Part shown: positions 36,132 to 49,457 of the stretch, piece by piece
Numbering within the stretch: the first letter of the stretch is position 1
How the letters are laid out: each line of letters opens with the position of its first letter
Source of the DNA: Ahaetulla prasina
Taxonomy: Eukaryota; Chordata; Lepidosauria; Squamata; Colubridae
Reading direction: 5' to 3'
NCBI RefSeq assembly: GCF_028640845.1
Contig: NC_080543.1
Location: 97,887,825-97,951,824 of the forward strand
DNA length: 64,000 nt
Notes under the pieces: model-generated
What the model saw: the letters and a program-made list of their open reading frames with translations, nothing else
The model's database searches: none
Told to the model about the DNA's origin: nothing
Position numbers and translations under genes: made by a program

Positions 36132-38640
36132 TTCTTTTCTTTCCTGCCCAAATATTTGCTGCTGGAAGTAAAGAAAAGGTTGTGAGGTCACCCTTCTCAA
36201 TTCATCTACAATGAATTTTGTATTCTGTTTTCAGAAAGATTCCAAATTTGATGTCTTTAGCAATAACACTTTAATGTTATATAATAATATAATAATGCTG
36301 ATTTCCAGAAACAGACATATTTTTATTCAAAATAGATATTCCCTAAATTTTCCCTATCATCAATATTTTTTCCCAGTGTAAGGATCTGTGTGCTTACGAC
36401 AGCCAATAAATAAGATCCAATTATTAATTCGCCTTGTAGTCAAATTGTATCCTTCTCCTAGGCACAAACAATGCAAAATTATATGGGGAAATCTAGATGC
36501 AAACACCCACATTGCTCCTGAAAGAAGGGCCAACTTTGATCTCCTTAAGTCATCTGAGAAGCAGTTTGAACTGTGCGTAGTCCTTCATTATAATATTGTT
36601 TGAATTGGTCCTGCAACCTTACTGAACAAACAAGTATTCCATGCAATGCTTACTCTATTTGTTTTTGTTTCAGTTCTCAGTTTTACTATGAGCAAGCAGT
36701 TTGGTTCGTAAAAATAATTATCCATGTAATGCTTTAGCCAATGTGTCAGAGAAAAGATGAGATCAGTGGAAGAATGCTTTAGGTCTATGTTAAGATACTG
36801 TTCAGTATAGATGCAATAAGTCCATGTGGTCCAAATCATAAACAGCTTATCCAAAGGAACTACAAAAGATGATGGGTAAAAGTTATCTAGCTCAGCACCC
36901 AGCAGACAGCAACTAATGTTGCTTACCTGGTCATCAAAACAATGCATGATACAATGATAAATTATTATTTCATTGTTACATCATGTTTTGGTGTCCAGTG
37001 ATGTTTATAATTTGATCCATTTGATCATATTGTTTAAACTGTTGTCTGTCAATCACCTTTTCATAGTCCACCTGTTCTCTTACAACATGCATAGGAAGGG
37101 AGGGAGGGAGGGGGGGAGGAGGAAAGAAGGAAGGAAGGAAGGAAGGAGATCTATGATGGATATGTAGAAAAGGTGTTCATATGGAATGAAGAATAATGAT
37201 ATTAAAAAAACCTCATATATTATCACTTTACCACACACTTCCCATGTTGAAGAAGCAAGAGCTCCATTCTTAGCCAGGCCACAGTTGATTCCAATCAATT
37301 TGGTTTCTGTCCCAGATTGATAAAAGCTACTGGCAATCTACAATCCGAGCAGGATGACCAGCCTTACATATGGTGTCCTTTTTCTTCTGGTTTAGGATTA
37401 TAGGCTTTCCCCATAATCCCTTAATCCACTGTAAAACTGAAGTATTGTGAGTAATGTAAAGGGGGCATTGAGGCCTGCTTCATGTGTTGCTATCATCACC
37501 AGAAAATGCATGTCAAGATTCAGTTAGATGAGGAACGGCAGAGAGCAGGCATTAGAAATGTTACTTATATCTTTCAAGCCTGGAGCCACGTCTACATTTC
37601 TCAAGTCTACTTTTGCTCCTTCTATTTGTTATCACTTTGCAATCATTCACTTTTTAAAATTAATACCAGGCTTTCATTGGAAAACTTGTTTCACTCTCTA
37701 TTTTTGGCAATAGCAAGAAAGGATGTCTGTTTACATCTGTTTCGCTATAATATAATCCCCTCTATTGATTTTCCTCCTTCTCCTCTTACCACAGTGGTTC
37801 AGGATAGAATTAAAGCCCACATGATTATGTTCGATAAATATTAAGTGTCCATTTTTATGGAACTTCTGTCTTTACCTTTCCAAAGCCTTCTCTGTTGTCT
37901 GAATACTCTACACTACCTGCATATGAGGTATACCTGTATGCCTTGGAATATGACTACATAGAGACTGGCTAGTTGTGGCATCATCTGCTCACCAGGAGAA
38001 AGTGATTAGCAATTGAAATTATGCCAAATCTGCTTCTTGCAAATAGGAGCAGATTTCGAAGATAAAATTCTTATCTCATCATTTGCGGCAACATATGATA
38101 ATTGGATTTCTTTAGAAAAATACATATATATGTATTTGACATATGTTTTCTATGAAAAAAACTGCTGTATATGTTCCCTTTTTAAAAAAATAAAAGTTAA
38201 TGAGGAAACTATTTGTATAAAGGAAGGGTTTTCTTTTCTTCTTGCTCTCTGTTTCTCTCCAAACGATGGTGCTAAATTTCATTATATTACCAAAACATAA
38301 AACTTGCTGTTTGCTTGAGTATGCATTTTACTAATCTGGTTGTTATACATTTATTCTACCTATAGATCTCAAAGCTGGTTAAATGTTCCAGACTATTTCC
38401 CATTCAACTAGGAAAACAGGCAAACTTCCTTATCTGAATTGTTTTTAGATCCATTTGCCTTTGGATTATGGTATTCTGACTCATTCAATACATTTGATAG
38501 AAGTGACCTTATCTAGACATCTTCCTACCATTCCTTCAGCCTTCTGATTTGTTTGGTCTCTTTAGGATTTTTCATTAATATTAATTTATTCTTTTGCTCC
38601 TGGTAATTTTTTTCACTAACATTTTTATAGACTTCTTGTA
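36132..38640. other. Downstream of TMEM182 exon 5 (3' UTR or flank)
   Basis: Probably long 3' UTR and flank. It contains a (GGGA)n(GGAA)n tract at 37097-37147. The open frames at 36388, 36588 and 37482 are repeated exactly in copy 2 but show no protein family; their conservation only reflects the recent duplication. Confidence 0.5.
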
Positions 38641-38891
38641 AAAGCATAGCTGGCTCAGGAATTCTGGGAGTTGAAGTCCACAAGTCATAAAGGTACCATC
38701 ATTCTCCACCTGTCGTCTATGGAAACATTTCCCCCCCCCACCTGTCTAGCTGGTTGACAGCTGAATACAATGAACTTAACCTAGACTGAATTGAAAGACC
38801 CAGTAAAAAAGTGGTAATTCCCTGTATGGGGCATCTGAAAGGTAGTTCCAGAAGTGATAATAATTTTGCAGGTTGAGCTTACATTAAAAGA

Positions 38892-39184
38892 TAAAGGTAA
38901 AGGTTCCACTCGCACATATGTGCTAGTTGTTCCTGACTCCAGGGGATCATGTGGCCGGCATGACTAATGCCAAAGGCGCACGGAACGCTGTTATCTTCCC
39001 ACCAAAGGTGGTCCCTATTTTTCTACTTGCATTTTTTACGTGCTTTCAAATTGCTAGGTTGGCAGAAGCTGGAACAAGTAAGGTGAGCTCATCTCGTTAC
39101 GCGGCACTAGGGATTCAAACCGCTGAACTGCCGACCTTTCGATCAACAAGCTCAGCATCTTAGCCACTGAGCCACCACGTCCCT
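38892..39184 (-). repeat. tRNA-derived SINE, nearly full length
   Basis: On the minus strand it starts GGGACGTGGTGGCTCAGTGG, giving an A-box-like TGGCTCAGTGGCTAAG, and has a B box GGTTTGAATCCC about 50 bases later. It ends in CCTTTACCTTTA. It is one of the abundant squamate tRNA SINE types. Confidence 0.8.
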
Positions 39185-39189
39185 TATGA

Positions 39190-40580
39190 GGTTACATTAC
39201 ATATGGTAATTTAAAATATAAATAATAAAACTTTATTTTTTTAAAAAAGTAATTTCTTTTAAATGCATATTTTTAAAAGAATGCAAGAAATAGACAATAT
39301 ACTTATAAACTTAAAAGAATATGGGCAATACAGTTAGAAAAGCAAATGTAAGCCATGCTACATGAGTAAATAGCCAAGAAATATGAAACATCATATGACA
39401 AATATATTCTAATACATAATTAAAAGCTTATAATATAAGAAGACCGTCCACGTCCATTTTCTAATCAAAACATGTCTTTGTGAAGCTTGAAATGTAAAGT
39501 GGATTGAAATTTTATTGCATAATAACAGTAAAAAGAAGCTGTGTAGTGCCTCACAGTAAAGCTGTGAAGTGGTGTTATAATTGTAGTTTTTCATTAAGAG
39601 TAAGCAATAATAATAATAAGTGACAGATAACTAGTCATAATGAATGTGAGCAAGATAAGTTACATTGTAGTGAAGAAAATCCCAACCGTTTTTCCCTTTT
39701 GCTCAAGGCATCATCACTACCATTAATGTTTACTGATTGCTCATTTTCAGGGGAAATGACATGCTTTTGGGATGCTGATTTTTTGACAAGGCAGATCATT
39801 TTAAGAGTATAATAATAATTATTTGGATATACCATACACATATAAGGACACCCTACTTAGGCAGTTAATTACTGACTTGTAGATGCCCACCCACACACCC
39901 CTACTCTCAACATATATTTTCTTAAACTATTAGCTTTTTCCTTCTGTTCCTGTAATATATTTGTCTATCTACCTCAGTATTTATTGACAGTATGTTACCA
40001 GAGCCTCATGCAGACAGTGAGTCATATCACCTAATCCTTTGAACTGAAAATGCTAAAGACCAAACCTGGAACTTACTGAGCTGAGGAGGATGACATAAGA
40101 AATCCATGTAAAAATTGAAATTTCAGTATTTATGAACATTGAAAAGAGATGGGAGAGAACATGAGAGGACATCAGGTATGGATGAAGGTAGTTTTATCTT
40201 TTCCATTCATCACCTCTTGCAGTTCAGTGACTTTATTTCTGAACAGATCATTCATGCTGCAACATATTTCATGGAGCTCTCCCTCCATGGTATACTTGGC
40301 AGCTATTTTAAGCTCGGATCACATTACTCCATTCAGCATTTGGCACCCTTGTTCCTTAGTTGTATTGGACTGATCTAAACAGAAATCTTCTCACTAGTTT
40401 TTGTTCTCCAGAATTAAAGCTGACAGCATGATCCTTATGATCCTTTCTTTCTTGGTATGTTATTACTTTTGTAACAATGTTTTGCTAGCACCACAGGGGA
40501 AATTCAGCACAGTTGTCAGTTAGATAGAGTGAATTATCAGACATGTTAGCTTTTCCTCTCACTTACATTTGCTTAAGAGC
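39190..40580. other. No gene seen
   Basis: AT-rich, unassigned sequence. The overlapping frames at 40139 and 40149 are chance frames. Confidence 0.5.
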
Positions 40581-40584
40581 TTAT

Positions 40585-41252
40585 ATTTATTTTATTTATT
40601 TATTTATTTTATTAAATTTTTATACCGCCCTTCTCCCGAAGGACTCAGGGCGGTGTACAGCCAAAGTAAAAATAAAGATATATACAGTTTAAAACAACAA
40701 TTAAAAAGAGCAAATTTTAAAGGCCGATTATTAAAATTTAAATTAAAAAGTTAAAAAATATTAAAACCCCAATTAAAATACATCACTAAATTATGCCAGT
40801 CCCGCTTTAATGAATAAATATGTTTTGAGCTCACGACGGAAGGTCCGAAGATCGGGCACTTGACGCAGACGGGGGGGAAGTTCATTCCAGAGCGCCACTG
40901 CCCCCACAGAGAAGGCCCTACTCCTGGGGGCCGCCAGCCGACACTGTTTGGCGGACGGCACCCTGAGGAGACCCTCTCTGTGCGAGCGTACGGGTCGGTG
41001 GGAGGCAAAAGGTAACAGCAGGCGGTCTCGTAAGTACCCGGGTCCTAAGCCATGGAGCGCTTTAAAGATAGTTACCAAAATCTTGAAGCGCACCCGAAAG
41101 ACCACAGGAAGCCAGTGCAAGCTACGGAGCAGCGGTGTCACGTGGGAGCCACGAGCGGCTCCCGTTACTACTCGCGCAGCCGCATTCTGGACTAACTGCA
41201 GCCTCCGGGTGCACCTCAAGGGCAGCCCCATGTAGAGAGCATACATAAGCTA
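40585..41252 (-). mobile_element. CR1/L2-like LINE, 3' end
   Basis: The minus-strand frame 41246-40791 (151 codons) is nearly the same as that at 16849-16409, with LQLVQNAAARVVTGAARG and LWNELPPRLRQVPDLRTF, ending at KAGLA. The 3' UTR ends with CCGAAGGACTCAGGGCGGTG and (TTTA)n. It is 5'-truncated within a few bases of where the 16 kb copy is. Confidence 0.85.
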
Positions 41253-41454
41253 CAAAGACTGTTTTTTAAATGCTAAATTGAATGAAATGTCCTGTCAAGG
41301 ATATTTGACAACGACTTACAGAAATTTTTCCAGTTTCCAAACACTCTGTTCTGAAATACTCTGATTTAAATAATCAATATGTTCAGAGATCTTCAGTTTA
41401 TTAGTGATGGAGAGATGAGAATAAACATTACCCTTTCGAAATATGAAACTGGTT

Positions 41455-41515
41455 TCATATATATGTATGTATGCATGTATGTATGTATGTATGTATGTAT
41501 ATATGTATCGTCAGC
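41455..41515. repeat. (ATGT)n microsatellite
   Basis: Tetramer run of TATG/ATGC/GTAT units; slightly imperfect. Confidence 0.8.
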
Positions 41516-41532
41516 GTTACAAAACATATATA

Positions 41533-41700
41533 CCATGTTTCCCTAAAAATAAGACCTCCCTGGATAATAAGCCCAATTGGGCTTTTGAGCGCATGCACTA
41601 AAATAAGCCCTCCCCGAAAATAGTTAAACACATGCGCAACCAGTTCCCGCCAGTTCCTTTGGTTAGGGTTAGGGAGACAGAAGTAGAAATCAGGTAAGAC
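41533..41700. mobile_element. One end of a TA-flanked DNA element
   Basis: Begins CCATGTTTCCCTAAAAATAA after a TA, with ATAAGCCCAATTGGGCTTTT inside. It matches the family at 56827-57089. The other end is not found, so it is truncated. Confidence 0.6.
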
Positions 41701-41889
41701 AGCAAACACCCATTCCATCTACCAATCAAGATGCACTCCCCACCTCGATCAATCTGCAAACACCCACTTCATCTACCAATCAAGATTATATAAATTAAAT
41801 AAATAAATAAATAAATAAGATGCAACCACACAGCCAACCAACCCGCACACAGCAACACTCCCCACCTCCCCACCAGTATTTATAGAGAG

Positions 41890-42056
41890 ATGGCAGCTCC
41901 AACCATGCTTTGCTCACAGAAGCACGAAGCTGAAAGCACCAGCCTGAAGATGATAAGTGAGACCTCATCAAAACGTCGTCAAGATACTCTCAACCTTACA
42001 CAGGAAAAGACCCGAATATGCCAAGACCTACATACCTATACCTGTGAAAACCTACA
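41890..42056 (+). repeat. Unclassified repeat joined to a microsatellite
   Basis: CATCAAAACGTCGTCAAGAT and CCAAGACCTACATACCTATA look like the 3' end of a retroelement running straight into (TCTA)n. I recall no class with certainty. Confidence 0.35.
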
Positions 42057-42057
42057 A

Positions 42058-42136
<79 letters not shown>

Positions 42137-42169
42137 ATCTATATATACATGTATATATATGTATATATG

Positions 42170-42211
<42 letters not shown>

Positions 42212-42310
42212 GTTTATGTATGTATACACACATACATAAACACACACACACACATGTGTGTGTGTATGTATACATACATATATACATGCATACATATATA
42301 TATAAACAAA
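42057..42310. repeat. Compound microsatellite: (GATA)n, (AC)n, (ATAC)n
   Basis: About nineteen TCTA units (42058-42136; GATA on the other strand), then AT-rich tetramers, (AC)n at 42180-42207 and mixed CA/TACA runs. Open frames translated from it are repeat artefacts. Confidence 0.95.
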
Positions 42311-42974
42311 ACATAGGACATAGCATTATGAAGCCAGTTTCATATTGTATTTATATTCACACACACACAAAATCACACACCTCTATATATTATACATATT
42401 CATTATTCTCCAAATGTATAAAGCTAAAATACCTATAAATCTCAGTCTATGTTCCTTGGAATTAGAAGGTTGTGGTATGATGTATTTGGAAATTTTGTCC
42501 AAGGCTGACATGGGCATCAACATCAGGAAAAGCCATATTATACAAATTCATGGGCGATAGGCTCTAGGTGGCTATGCTCTATGACATTTGAATTAAATCT
42601 TGGGTATTGGATATCTCTGACTGCCAGATGCTAAGGATTAAACAAAGGTTGACAGACACATTTCCATTGCATCAGTGGTCAAACCTTTTGAATAGGAACA
42701 TTGTATTAGATACTATGATGCTATTATCCATTCTAACTAGGAATATATTGATGTATATTTTTACCTAACAGGCGGGTTTTCCTGCATCAGTATATAAAAT
42801 ATTGTACCTTAATAGCAATCGTAAGTCATCTAACCCTTTTAAAAAAAAACCACATAATAATGAAGTGACTCATTCTTCCCAATAGTGTTATTTCCATAAT
42901 ATTTGCATATTAGTTGCACGGAAACTCTTTTGAACCCTGAATGTAAAGCATATTCTAAGTAAAGGAGCCATAAG

Positions 42975-43330
42975 TAGAAGTCTGTGGGAACACCTACTCT
43001 CTGGAACGAACTTCCCCCCGGTTTACGCCAATTACCCGACCTTCGGACCTTTCGCCGGGAATTGAAAACCTATCTATTTATCCAAGCGGGACTGGCCTGA
43101 ATTTTAAATTTTTGAATTTTTAAATTTTTTAAATTTTAATAATTTTATTGGGTATTTTAATATGGTCAATTTGACGGTTTTAATTTCGGCCTTTATTGAA
43201 TAAGTTTTTTAATTGTTATTTTAAGTTTGTATATTTAACTGTTTTAATGTAGGCTGTACACCGCCCTGAGTCCTTCGGGAGAAGGGCGGTATAAAAGTTT
43301 AAATAATAAATAAATAAAAATAAATAAAAG
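42975..43330 (+). mobile_element. CR1/L2-like LINE, extreme 3' end
   Basis: Encodes LWNELPPG.. then DLRTFRRELKTYLFIQAGLA and a stop, followed by the 3' UTR with CACCGCCCTGAGTCCTTCGG and AAATAAATAA. It is the same family as 16175 and 40585, in the other orientation. Confidence 0.8.
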
Positions 43331-43469
43331 TCAAAGGAAATTGTAATAATGAATCAAGGGGGTGTATTATAGTGATGTTAATTTTTGACAACAATTTCTC
43401 AAAGTCACACATAGAATTTGGAGGAGGGAAAGCTTTATGTACATTTTTTTTCTTTTTATGACTCTGATA

Positions 43470-43682
43470 TCCATTGGTTTGGGATGGAGTCGGGGTGACT
43501 GGAGCTAAGTGTTTACTGGCTGGATGCCCTTCCTGATGCCTACCTGGAATTCACAGCTGATATTTTGTCTTTGCCCCCTGATAGAGAAACATTTGTTACT
43601 GTTTAGGATTGAACTCTCAACCCTCTGAGTGGGAGGCAAGCGTCTTCATCTCTAGGCCATTGCATCATTCAGAAGATTTTAT
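43470..43682 (-). repeat. tRNA-derived SINE candidate
   Basis: On the minus strand, GCAATGGCCTAGAGATGAAG is A-box-like and GAGAGTTCAATCCTAAAC carries a B box. It continues to GGCATCCAGCCAGTAAACAC. Degenerate; the family was not identified. Confidence 0.5.
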
Positions 43683-44127
43683 GTACATAAATCTGTGTAA
43701 TTCCTTGTTGGCTTTTGTTAATTCTGTCCATGTTGGTTTTGCTTCTTCCTTTTCCCTGTCATTAACAGGCTAGGTAATGTCATCAATGCATGGAAAATAT
43801 TTGTTTGGAGAACAATGAGCTCAAACAACACTAAGAACCCAATAAGGATAAATGCACCACAGTCGATGCTGAGAATCAAATTTTAAAATAGCAAATAGTA
43901 TAATTTTAAATATTAAAATTACTTGAAAAACATGTACAAAGAAATATTAGAAATATTAGAAACCAGGCGAAGGCAGGCCTTGTATCTTTTCTGCCTCTGG
44001 AGATGCTGTAGGTCCAGGAGAAACCCAAGCAGCATTCTGAGGGAAAACTATTATTACTAGTGGACAGAATCACAATTTCATAAAGGACTACCTGTTGTAG
44101 AATTATTCCTTGATAATAGTATATATA

Positions 44128-44585
44128 GAATAATAGAGTTGGAAGGGACCTTGGAGGTCTTCTAGTCCAACCCCCTGCTTAGGCAGGAAACCCTACACCA
44201 CTTCTGACAAATGGTTATCTAATCTCTTCTTAAAAGCTTCTAGTGTTGGAGCATTCACAACTTCTGGAGGCAAGTTGTTCCACTGATTAATTGTTCTCAC
44301 TGTCAGGAAATTTCTCCTTAGTTCTAAGTTGCTTCTCTCCTTGATTAGTTTCCACCCATTGCTTCTTGTCCTACCCTCAGGTGCTTTGGAGAATAGCTTG
44401 ACTCCCTCTTCTTTGTGGCAACCCTTGATATATTGGAACACTGCTATCATGTCACCCCTAGTCCTTCTTTTCATAAGACTAGACATATCCAATTCCAGCA
44501 ACCGTTCTTTATGTTTTATCCTTGAGTAATCCCTCTCTCTGATCAGAGTTTCACCACACTCTGTAACTTTCAAGACCTCCTTTAA
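44128..44585 (-). mobile_element. CR1-type LINE, 3' end
   Basis: The minus-strand frame 44573-44193 (126 codons) encodes LLELDMSSLMKRRTRGDMIA, KLFSKAPEGRTRSNGWKL, NQWNNLPPEVVNAPTLEAF and a stop: the C-terminus of the CR1 ORF2 protein, then the 3' UTR. The left part is copied at 49458-49723. Confidence 0.85.
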
Positions 44586-45587
44586 AACCGTGATCAGATA
44601 ATGTTTTCTCCCATTTCAGCCTGAAATTCCTCACAACTAAAACAGGATGACCACATTTATCATTCTGCCCATAAAATATGTGCTGATCATTTTAGTTTAG
44701 AAAATGTAGAAAGCAGAGGCTATTCCCACTTCGTTTTTCATCAGGAGTGGTAAGGTATTTGAGCAATGTCCTTTCCTATGAATGTGCTATCAAAAGGACA
44801 CCAAACATTCTTTTCTAATCTAGGATTAACTGCACAGAGGAGCAAAAATAGCCAACATACCACTCTCTCCAATATGATAAGAAGAACTTAAAACAGTCCA
44901 GCAGCAAAGCAGTTAACATGATAGGGATGCCAAACTGAAGTTTGAAATGACAGAAGTTAACGGAAACATAACCCGGAGAATCAAGTAGTGTTGTGGAAGA
45001 TAATATTGAGAAGTTCCAACCTGGAAGCATATGAATATGGAGCTACAAGGGGTGGAAATCCAGAGAAGTAGTTTGAGAAGGAGGAAAATCCTGCAGGTAC
45101 AACAGGTCAGATATGATTTTATGGAATTGTTTTCTGCCTAAAAATCAGATCAGTGTGCTCCCTCAGACTTCCTGATCTGCTACATTGCATGTTTCTATAA
45201 ATGTGATCTAATAAGTAATTTTGCCAGTAAATATTTTTCTAGATGTTACTATATCCATCCATGAAAGATTTCCAGTAGAGAAGAAGACAAGAGTAGACGT
45301 AGACTTGGATTCTAGTTCAGTAATAAGCTTGTTGAGTGAATTTAGGCCAGTTACTTTCTTTCAGCCTGCCTGCAAAGTGATTGTAGGGAAAATGGGGGGA
45401 GAGGGTGTCGTGAATGCTGCCTTGAGATTATGAACAAACTGAAGGATAAAAATCTAACATCCATAGATTTATAGGTTTGGAGAATCTGTTTTAATGTTTT
45501 TCTAAATTTTCTAGATATTTCTGAGTTCCTGTATGACAATTTTGCCATAAATATTTAATAAAACATTTTTTTCTCTCCATCTGTTAG

Positions 45588-45811
45588 GCATCCTATTCTC
45601 CCTGGTGGTTGTACTGTATGTTATCTGGGTCCAAGCAGTGGCTGATCTCAAAAACTATGAAGCTCAGAAGAAAATTGACTGTTCAAGTTATTCCATCTAT
45701 GTACGTTATGGCTGGTCTTTTATACTGGCTCCAGTTGGAATATTTTTTGCTATGTTTTCTGGCATGTTGTTCCTCCTGGTAGGACGTACGATTTATCTGC
45801 ATTCTGATTAG
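45588..45811 (+). CDS. TMEM182: TMEM182 exon 5, distal duplicate
   Basis: This is an exact coding copy of 35500-35723, with the same acceptor, stop and downstream sequence, inside the tandem duplication. No other TMEM182 exon is duplicated, so on its own it is a 3' gene fragment. If the transcript skips the proximal exon and uses this one, the protein would be unchanged, though the 3' UTR may differ further downstream. It may also be silent, or an artefact of assembly. Confidence 0.85.
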
Positions 45812-48800
45812 TCGGGTAGCAGGTGCTTGAACTATTAGTGTGTAGTGAAGTTGTATATTGTATATTGTAATGTATATTGTCTACTCAATAATACTGGAAG
45901 TGTGACCTTAGGTTCAGTGAAGATTGCTTCCCAGAAATGTGCACAAGAGTTTTAGCCACTGTTTACATGTTCTTGCTATGAAGGACATGAAAATCCTTTC
46001 AGAAATAGGATCCTTTCATATTTCTTCAAATCTTCCTGCACAAGCAAATATATAAAATAATTAATGTAAGTATTAGGTGCTGGCTGCAGGCAATTCATTA
46101 TTGACATTAACAACTTAATGAAGGAACATTTACAATGAAACTACTACTGCCTTACACAATGTAAGCCGCCCTGACTCTTCAGAGAAGGGCGGGATATAAA
46201 TGTAAATAAAAAAAAAAGTCTTCTTTTCTTTCTTGCCCAAATATTTGCTGCTGGAAGTAAAGAAAAGGTTGTGAGGTCACCCTTCTCAATTCATCTACAA
46301 TGAATTTTGTATTCTGTTTTCAGAAAGATTCCAAATTTGATGTCTTTAGCAATAACACTTTAATGTTATATAATAATATAATAATGCTGATTTCCAGAAA
46401 CAGACATATTTTTATTCAAAATAGATATTCCCTAAATTTTCCCTATCATCAATATTTTTTCCCAGTGTAAGGATCTGTGTGCTTACGACAGCCAATAAAT
46501 AAGATCCAATTATTAATTCGCCTTGTAGTCAAATTGTATCCTTCTCCTAGGCACAAACAATGCAAAATTATATGGGGAAATCTAGATGCAAACACCCACA
46601 TTGCTCCTGAAAGAAGGGCCAACTTTGATCTCCTTAAGTCATCTGAGAAGCAGTTTGAACTGTGCGTAGTCCTTCATTATAATATTGTTTGAATTGGTCC
46701 TGCAACCTTACTGAACAAACAAGTATTCCATGCAATGCTTACTCTATTTGTTTTTGTTTCAGTTCTCAGTTTTACTATGAGCAAGCAGTTTGGTTCGTAA
46801 AAATAATTATCCATGTAATGCTTTAGCCAATGTGTCAGAGAAAAGATGAGATCAGTGGAAGAATGCTTTAGGTCTATGTTAAGATACTGTTCAGTATAGA
46901 TGCAATAAGTCCATGTGGTCCAAATCATAAACAGCTTATCCAAAGGAACTACAAAAGATGATGGGTAAAAGTTATCTAGCTCAGCACCCAGCAGACAGCA
47001 ACTATCGTTGCTTATCTGGTCATCAAAACAATGCATGATACAATGATAAATTATTATTTCATTGTTACATCATGTTTTGGTGTCCAGTGATGTTTATAAT
47101 TTGATCCATTTGATCATATTGTTTAAACTGTTGTCTGTCAATCACCTTTTCATAGTCCACCTGTTCTCTTACAACATGCATAGGAAGGAGGGGAGGGGGG
47201 GAGGAGGAAAGAAGGAAGGAAGGAAGGAAGGAGATCTATGATGGATATGTAGAAAAGGTGTTCATATGGAATGAAGAATAATGATATTAAAAAAACCTCA
47301 TATATTATCACTTTACCACACACTTCCCATGTTGAAGAAGCAAGAGCTCCATTCTTAGCCAGGCCACAGTTGATTCCAATCAATTTGGTTTCTGTCCCAG
47401 ATTGATAAAAGCTACTGGCAATCTACAATCCGAGCAGGATGACCAGCCTTACATATGGTGTCCTTTTTCTTCTGGTTTAGGATTATAGGCTTTCCCCATA
47501 ATCCCTTAATCCACTGTAAAACTGAAGTATTGTGAGTAATGTAAAGGGGGCATTGAGGCCTGCTTCATGTGTTGCTATCATCACCAGAAAATGCATGTCA
47601 AGATTCAGTTAGATGAGGAACGGCAGAGAGCAGGCATTAGAAATGTTACTTATATCTTTCAAGCCTGGAGCCACGTCTACATTTCTCAAGTCTACTTTTG
47701 CTCCTTCTATTTGTTATCACTTTGCAATCATTCACTTTTTAAAATTAATACCAGGCTTTCATTGGAAAACTTGTTTCACTCTCTATTTTTGGCAATAGCA
47801 AGAAAGGATGTCTGTTTACATCTGTTTCGCTATAATATAATCCCCTCTATTGATTTTCCTCCTTCTCCTCTTACCACAGTGGTTCAGGATAGAATTAAAG
47901 CCCACATGATTATGTTCGATAAATATTAAGTGTCCATTTTTATGGAACTTCTGTCTTTACCTTTCCAAAGCCTTCTCTGTTGTCTGAATACTCTACACTA
48001 CCTGCATATGAGGTATACCTGTATGCCTTGGAATATGACTACATAGAGACTGGCTAGTTGTGGCATCATCTGCTCACCAGGAGAAAGTGATTAGCAATTG
48101 AAATTATGCCAAATCTGCTTCTTGCAAATAGGAGCAGATTTCGAAGATAAAATTCTTATCTCATCATTTGCGGCAACATATGATAATTGGATTTCTTTAG
48201 AAAAATACATATATATGTATTTGACATATGTTTTCTATGAAAAAAACTGCTGTATATGTTCCCTTTTTAAAAAAATAAAAGTTAATGAGGAAACTATTTG
48301 TATAAAGGAAGGGTTTTCTTTTCTTCTTGCTCTCTGTTTCTCCAAACGATGGTGCTAAATTTCATTATATTACCAAAACATAAAACTTGCTGTTTGCTTG
48401 AGTATGCATTTTACTAATCTGGTTGTTATACATTTATTCTACCTATAGATCTCAAAGCTGGTTAAATGTTCCAGACTATTTCCCATTCAACTAGGAAAAC
48501 AGGCAAACTTCCTTATCTGAATTGTTTTTAGATCCATTTGCCTTTGGATTATGGTATTCTGACTCATTCAATACATTTGATAGAAGTGACCTTATCTAGA
48601 CATCTTCCTACCATTCCTTCAGCCTTCTGATTTGTTTGGTCTCTTTAGGATTTTTCATTAATATTAATTTATTCTTTTGCTCCTGGTAATTTTTTTCACT
48701 AACATTTTTATAGACTTCTTGTAAAAGCATAGCTGGCTCAGGAATTCTGGGAGTTGAAGTCCACAAGTCATAAAGGTACCATCATTCTCCACCTGTCGTC

Positions 48801-48975
48801 TATGGAAACATTCCCCCCCCCCCACCTGTCTAGCTGGTTGACAGCTGAATACAATGAACTTAACCTAGACTGAATTGAAAGACCCAGTAAAAAAGTGGTA
48901 ATTCCCTGTATGGGGCATCTGAAAGGTAGTTCCAGAAGTGATAATAATTTTGCAGGTTGAGCTTACATTAAAAGA

Positions 48976-49133
48976 TAAAGGTAAAGGTTCCACTCGCACA
49001 TATGTGCTAGTTGTTCCTGACTCCAGGGGATCATGTGGCCGGCATGACTAATGCCAAAGGCGCACGGAACGCTGTTATCTTCCCACCAAAGGTGGTCCCT
49101 ATTTTTCTACTTGCATTTTTTACGTGCTTTCAA
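48976..49133 (-). repeat. Truncated copy of the 38892 SINE
   Basis: The duplicate copy ends inside this SINE at 49133, where the first internal deletion of copy 2 begins. The tRNA-like promoter half is lost. Confidence 0.85.
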
Positions 49134-49457
49134 TGAGAACAATGAGCTCAAACAACACTAAGAACCCAATAAGGATAAATGCACCACAGTCGATGCTGAG
49201 AATCAAATTTTAAAATAGCAAATAGTATAATTTTAAATATTAAAATTACTTGAAAAACATGTACAAAGAAATATTAGAAATATTAGAAACCAGGCGAAGG
49301 CAGGCCTTGTATCTTTTCTGCCTCTGGAGATGCTGTAGGTCCAGGAGAAACCCAAGCAGCATTCTGAGGGAAAACTATTATTACTAGTGGACAGAATCAC
49401 AATTTCATAAAGGACTACCTGTTGTAGAATTATTCCTTGATAATAGTATATATAGAA

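Larger units (their letters stand above)
35122..45209. repeat. Tandem duplication, copy 1 (10,088 bp)
   Basis: This is the left, complete unit of a direct duplication. It contains 378 bp of TMEM182 intron 4, exon 5, the downstream region, a SINE, LINE fragments and the GATA/CA microsatellite. The distance between corresponding bases of the two copies is 10,088 at the left end and 10,084 by 39049, because of small indels. The junction between the units (45208-45210) shows the two-base overlap CT. Confidence 0.9.

Noticed and set aside
37097..37150. Purine tract as a regulatory element
   Set aside because: A simple GGGA/GGAA microsatellite that differs in length between the duplicate copies, as expected for slippage.
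36588..38358. Open frames downstream of TMEM182 present in both duplicate copies
   Set aside because: Their apparent conservation is only the recent duplication. They have no codon bias or known domain, and one frame (38013) differs at its end by a small indel between copies.
38892..39184. A functional tRNA gene
   Set aside because: The A and B boxes belong to a SINE head. No tRNA cloverleaf can be drawn.
41890..42438. 182-codon frame rich in Tyr-Leu-Ser-Ile repeats
   Set aside because: It is a translation of the GATA/CA microsatellite.
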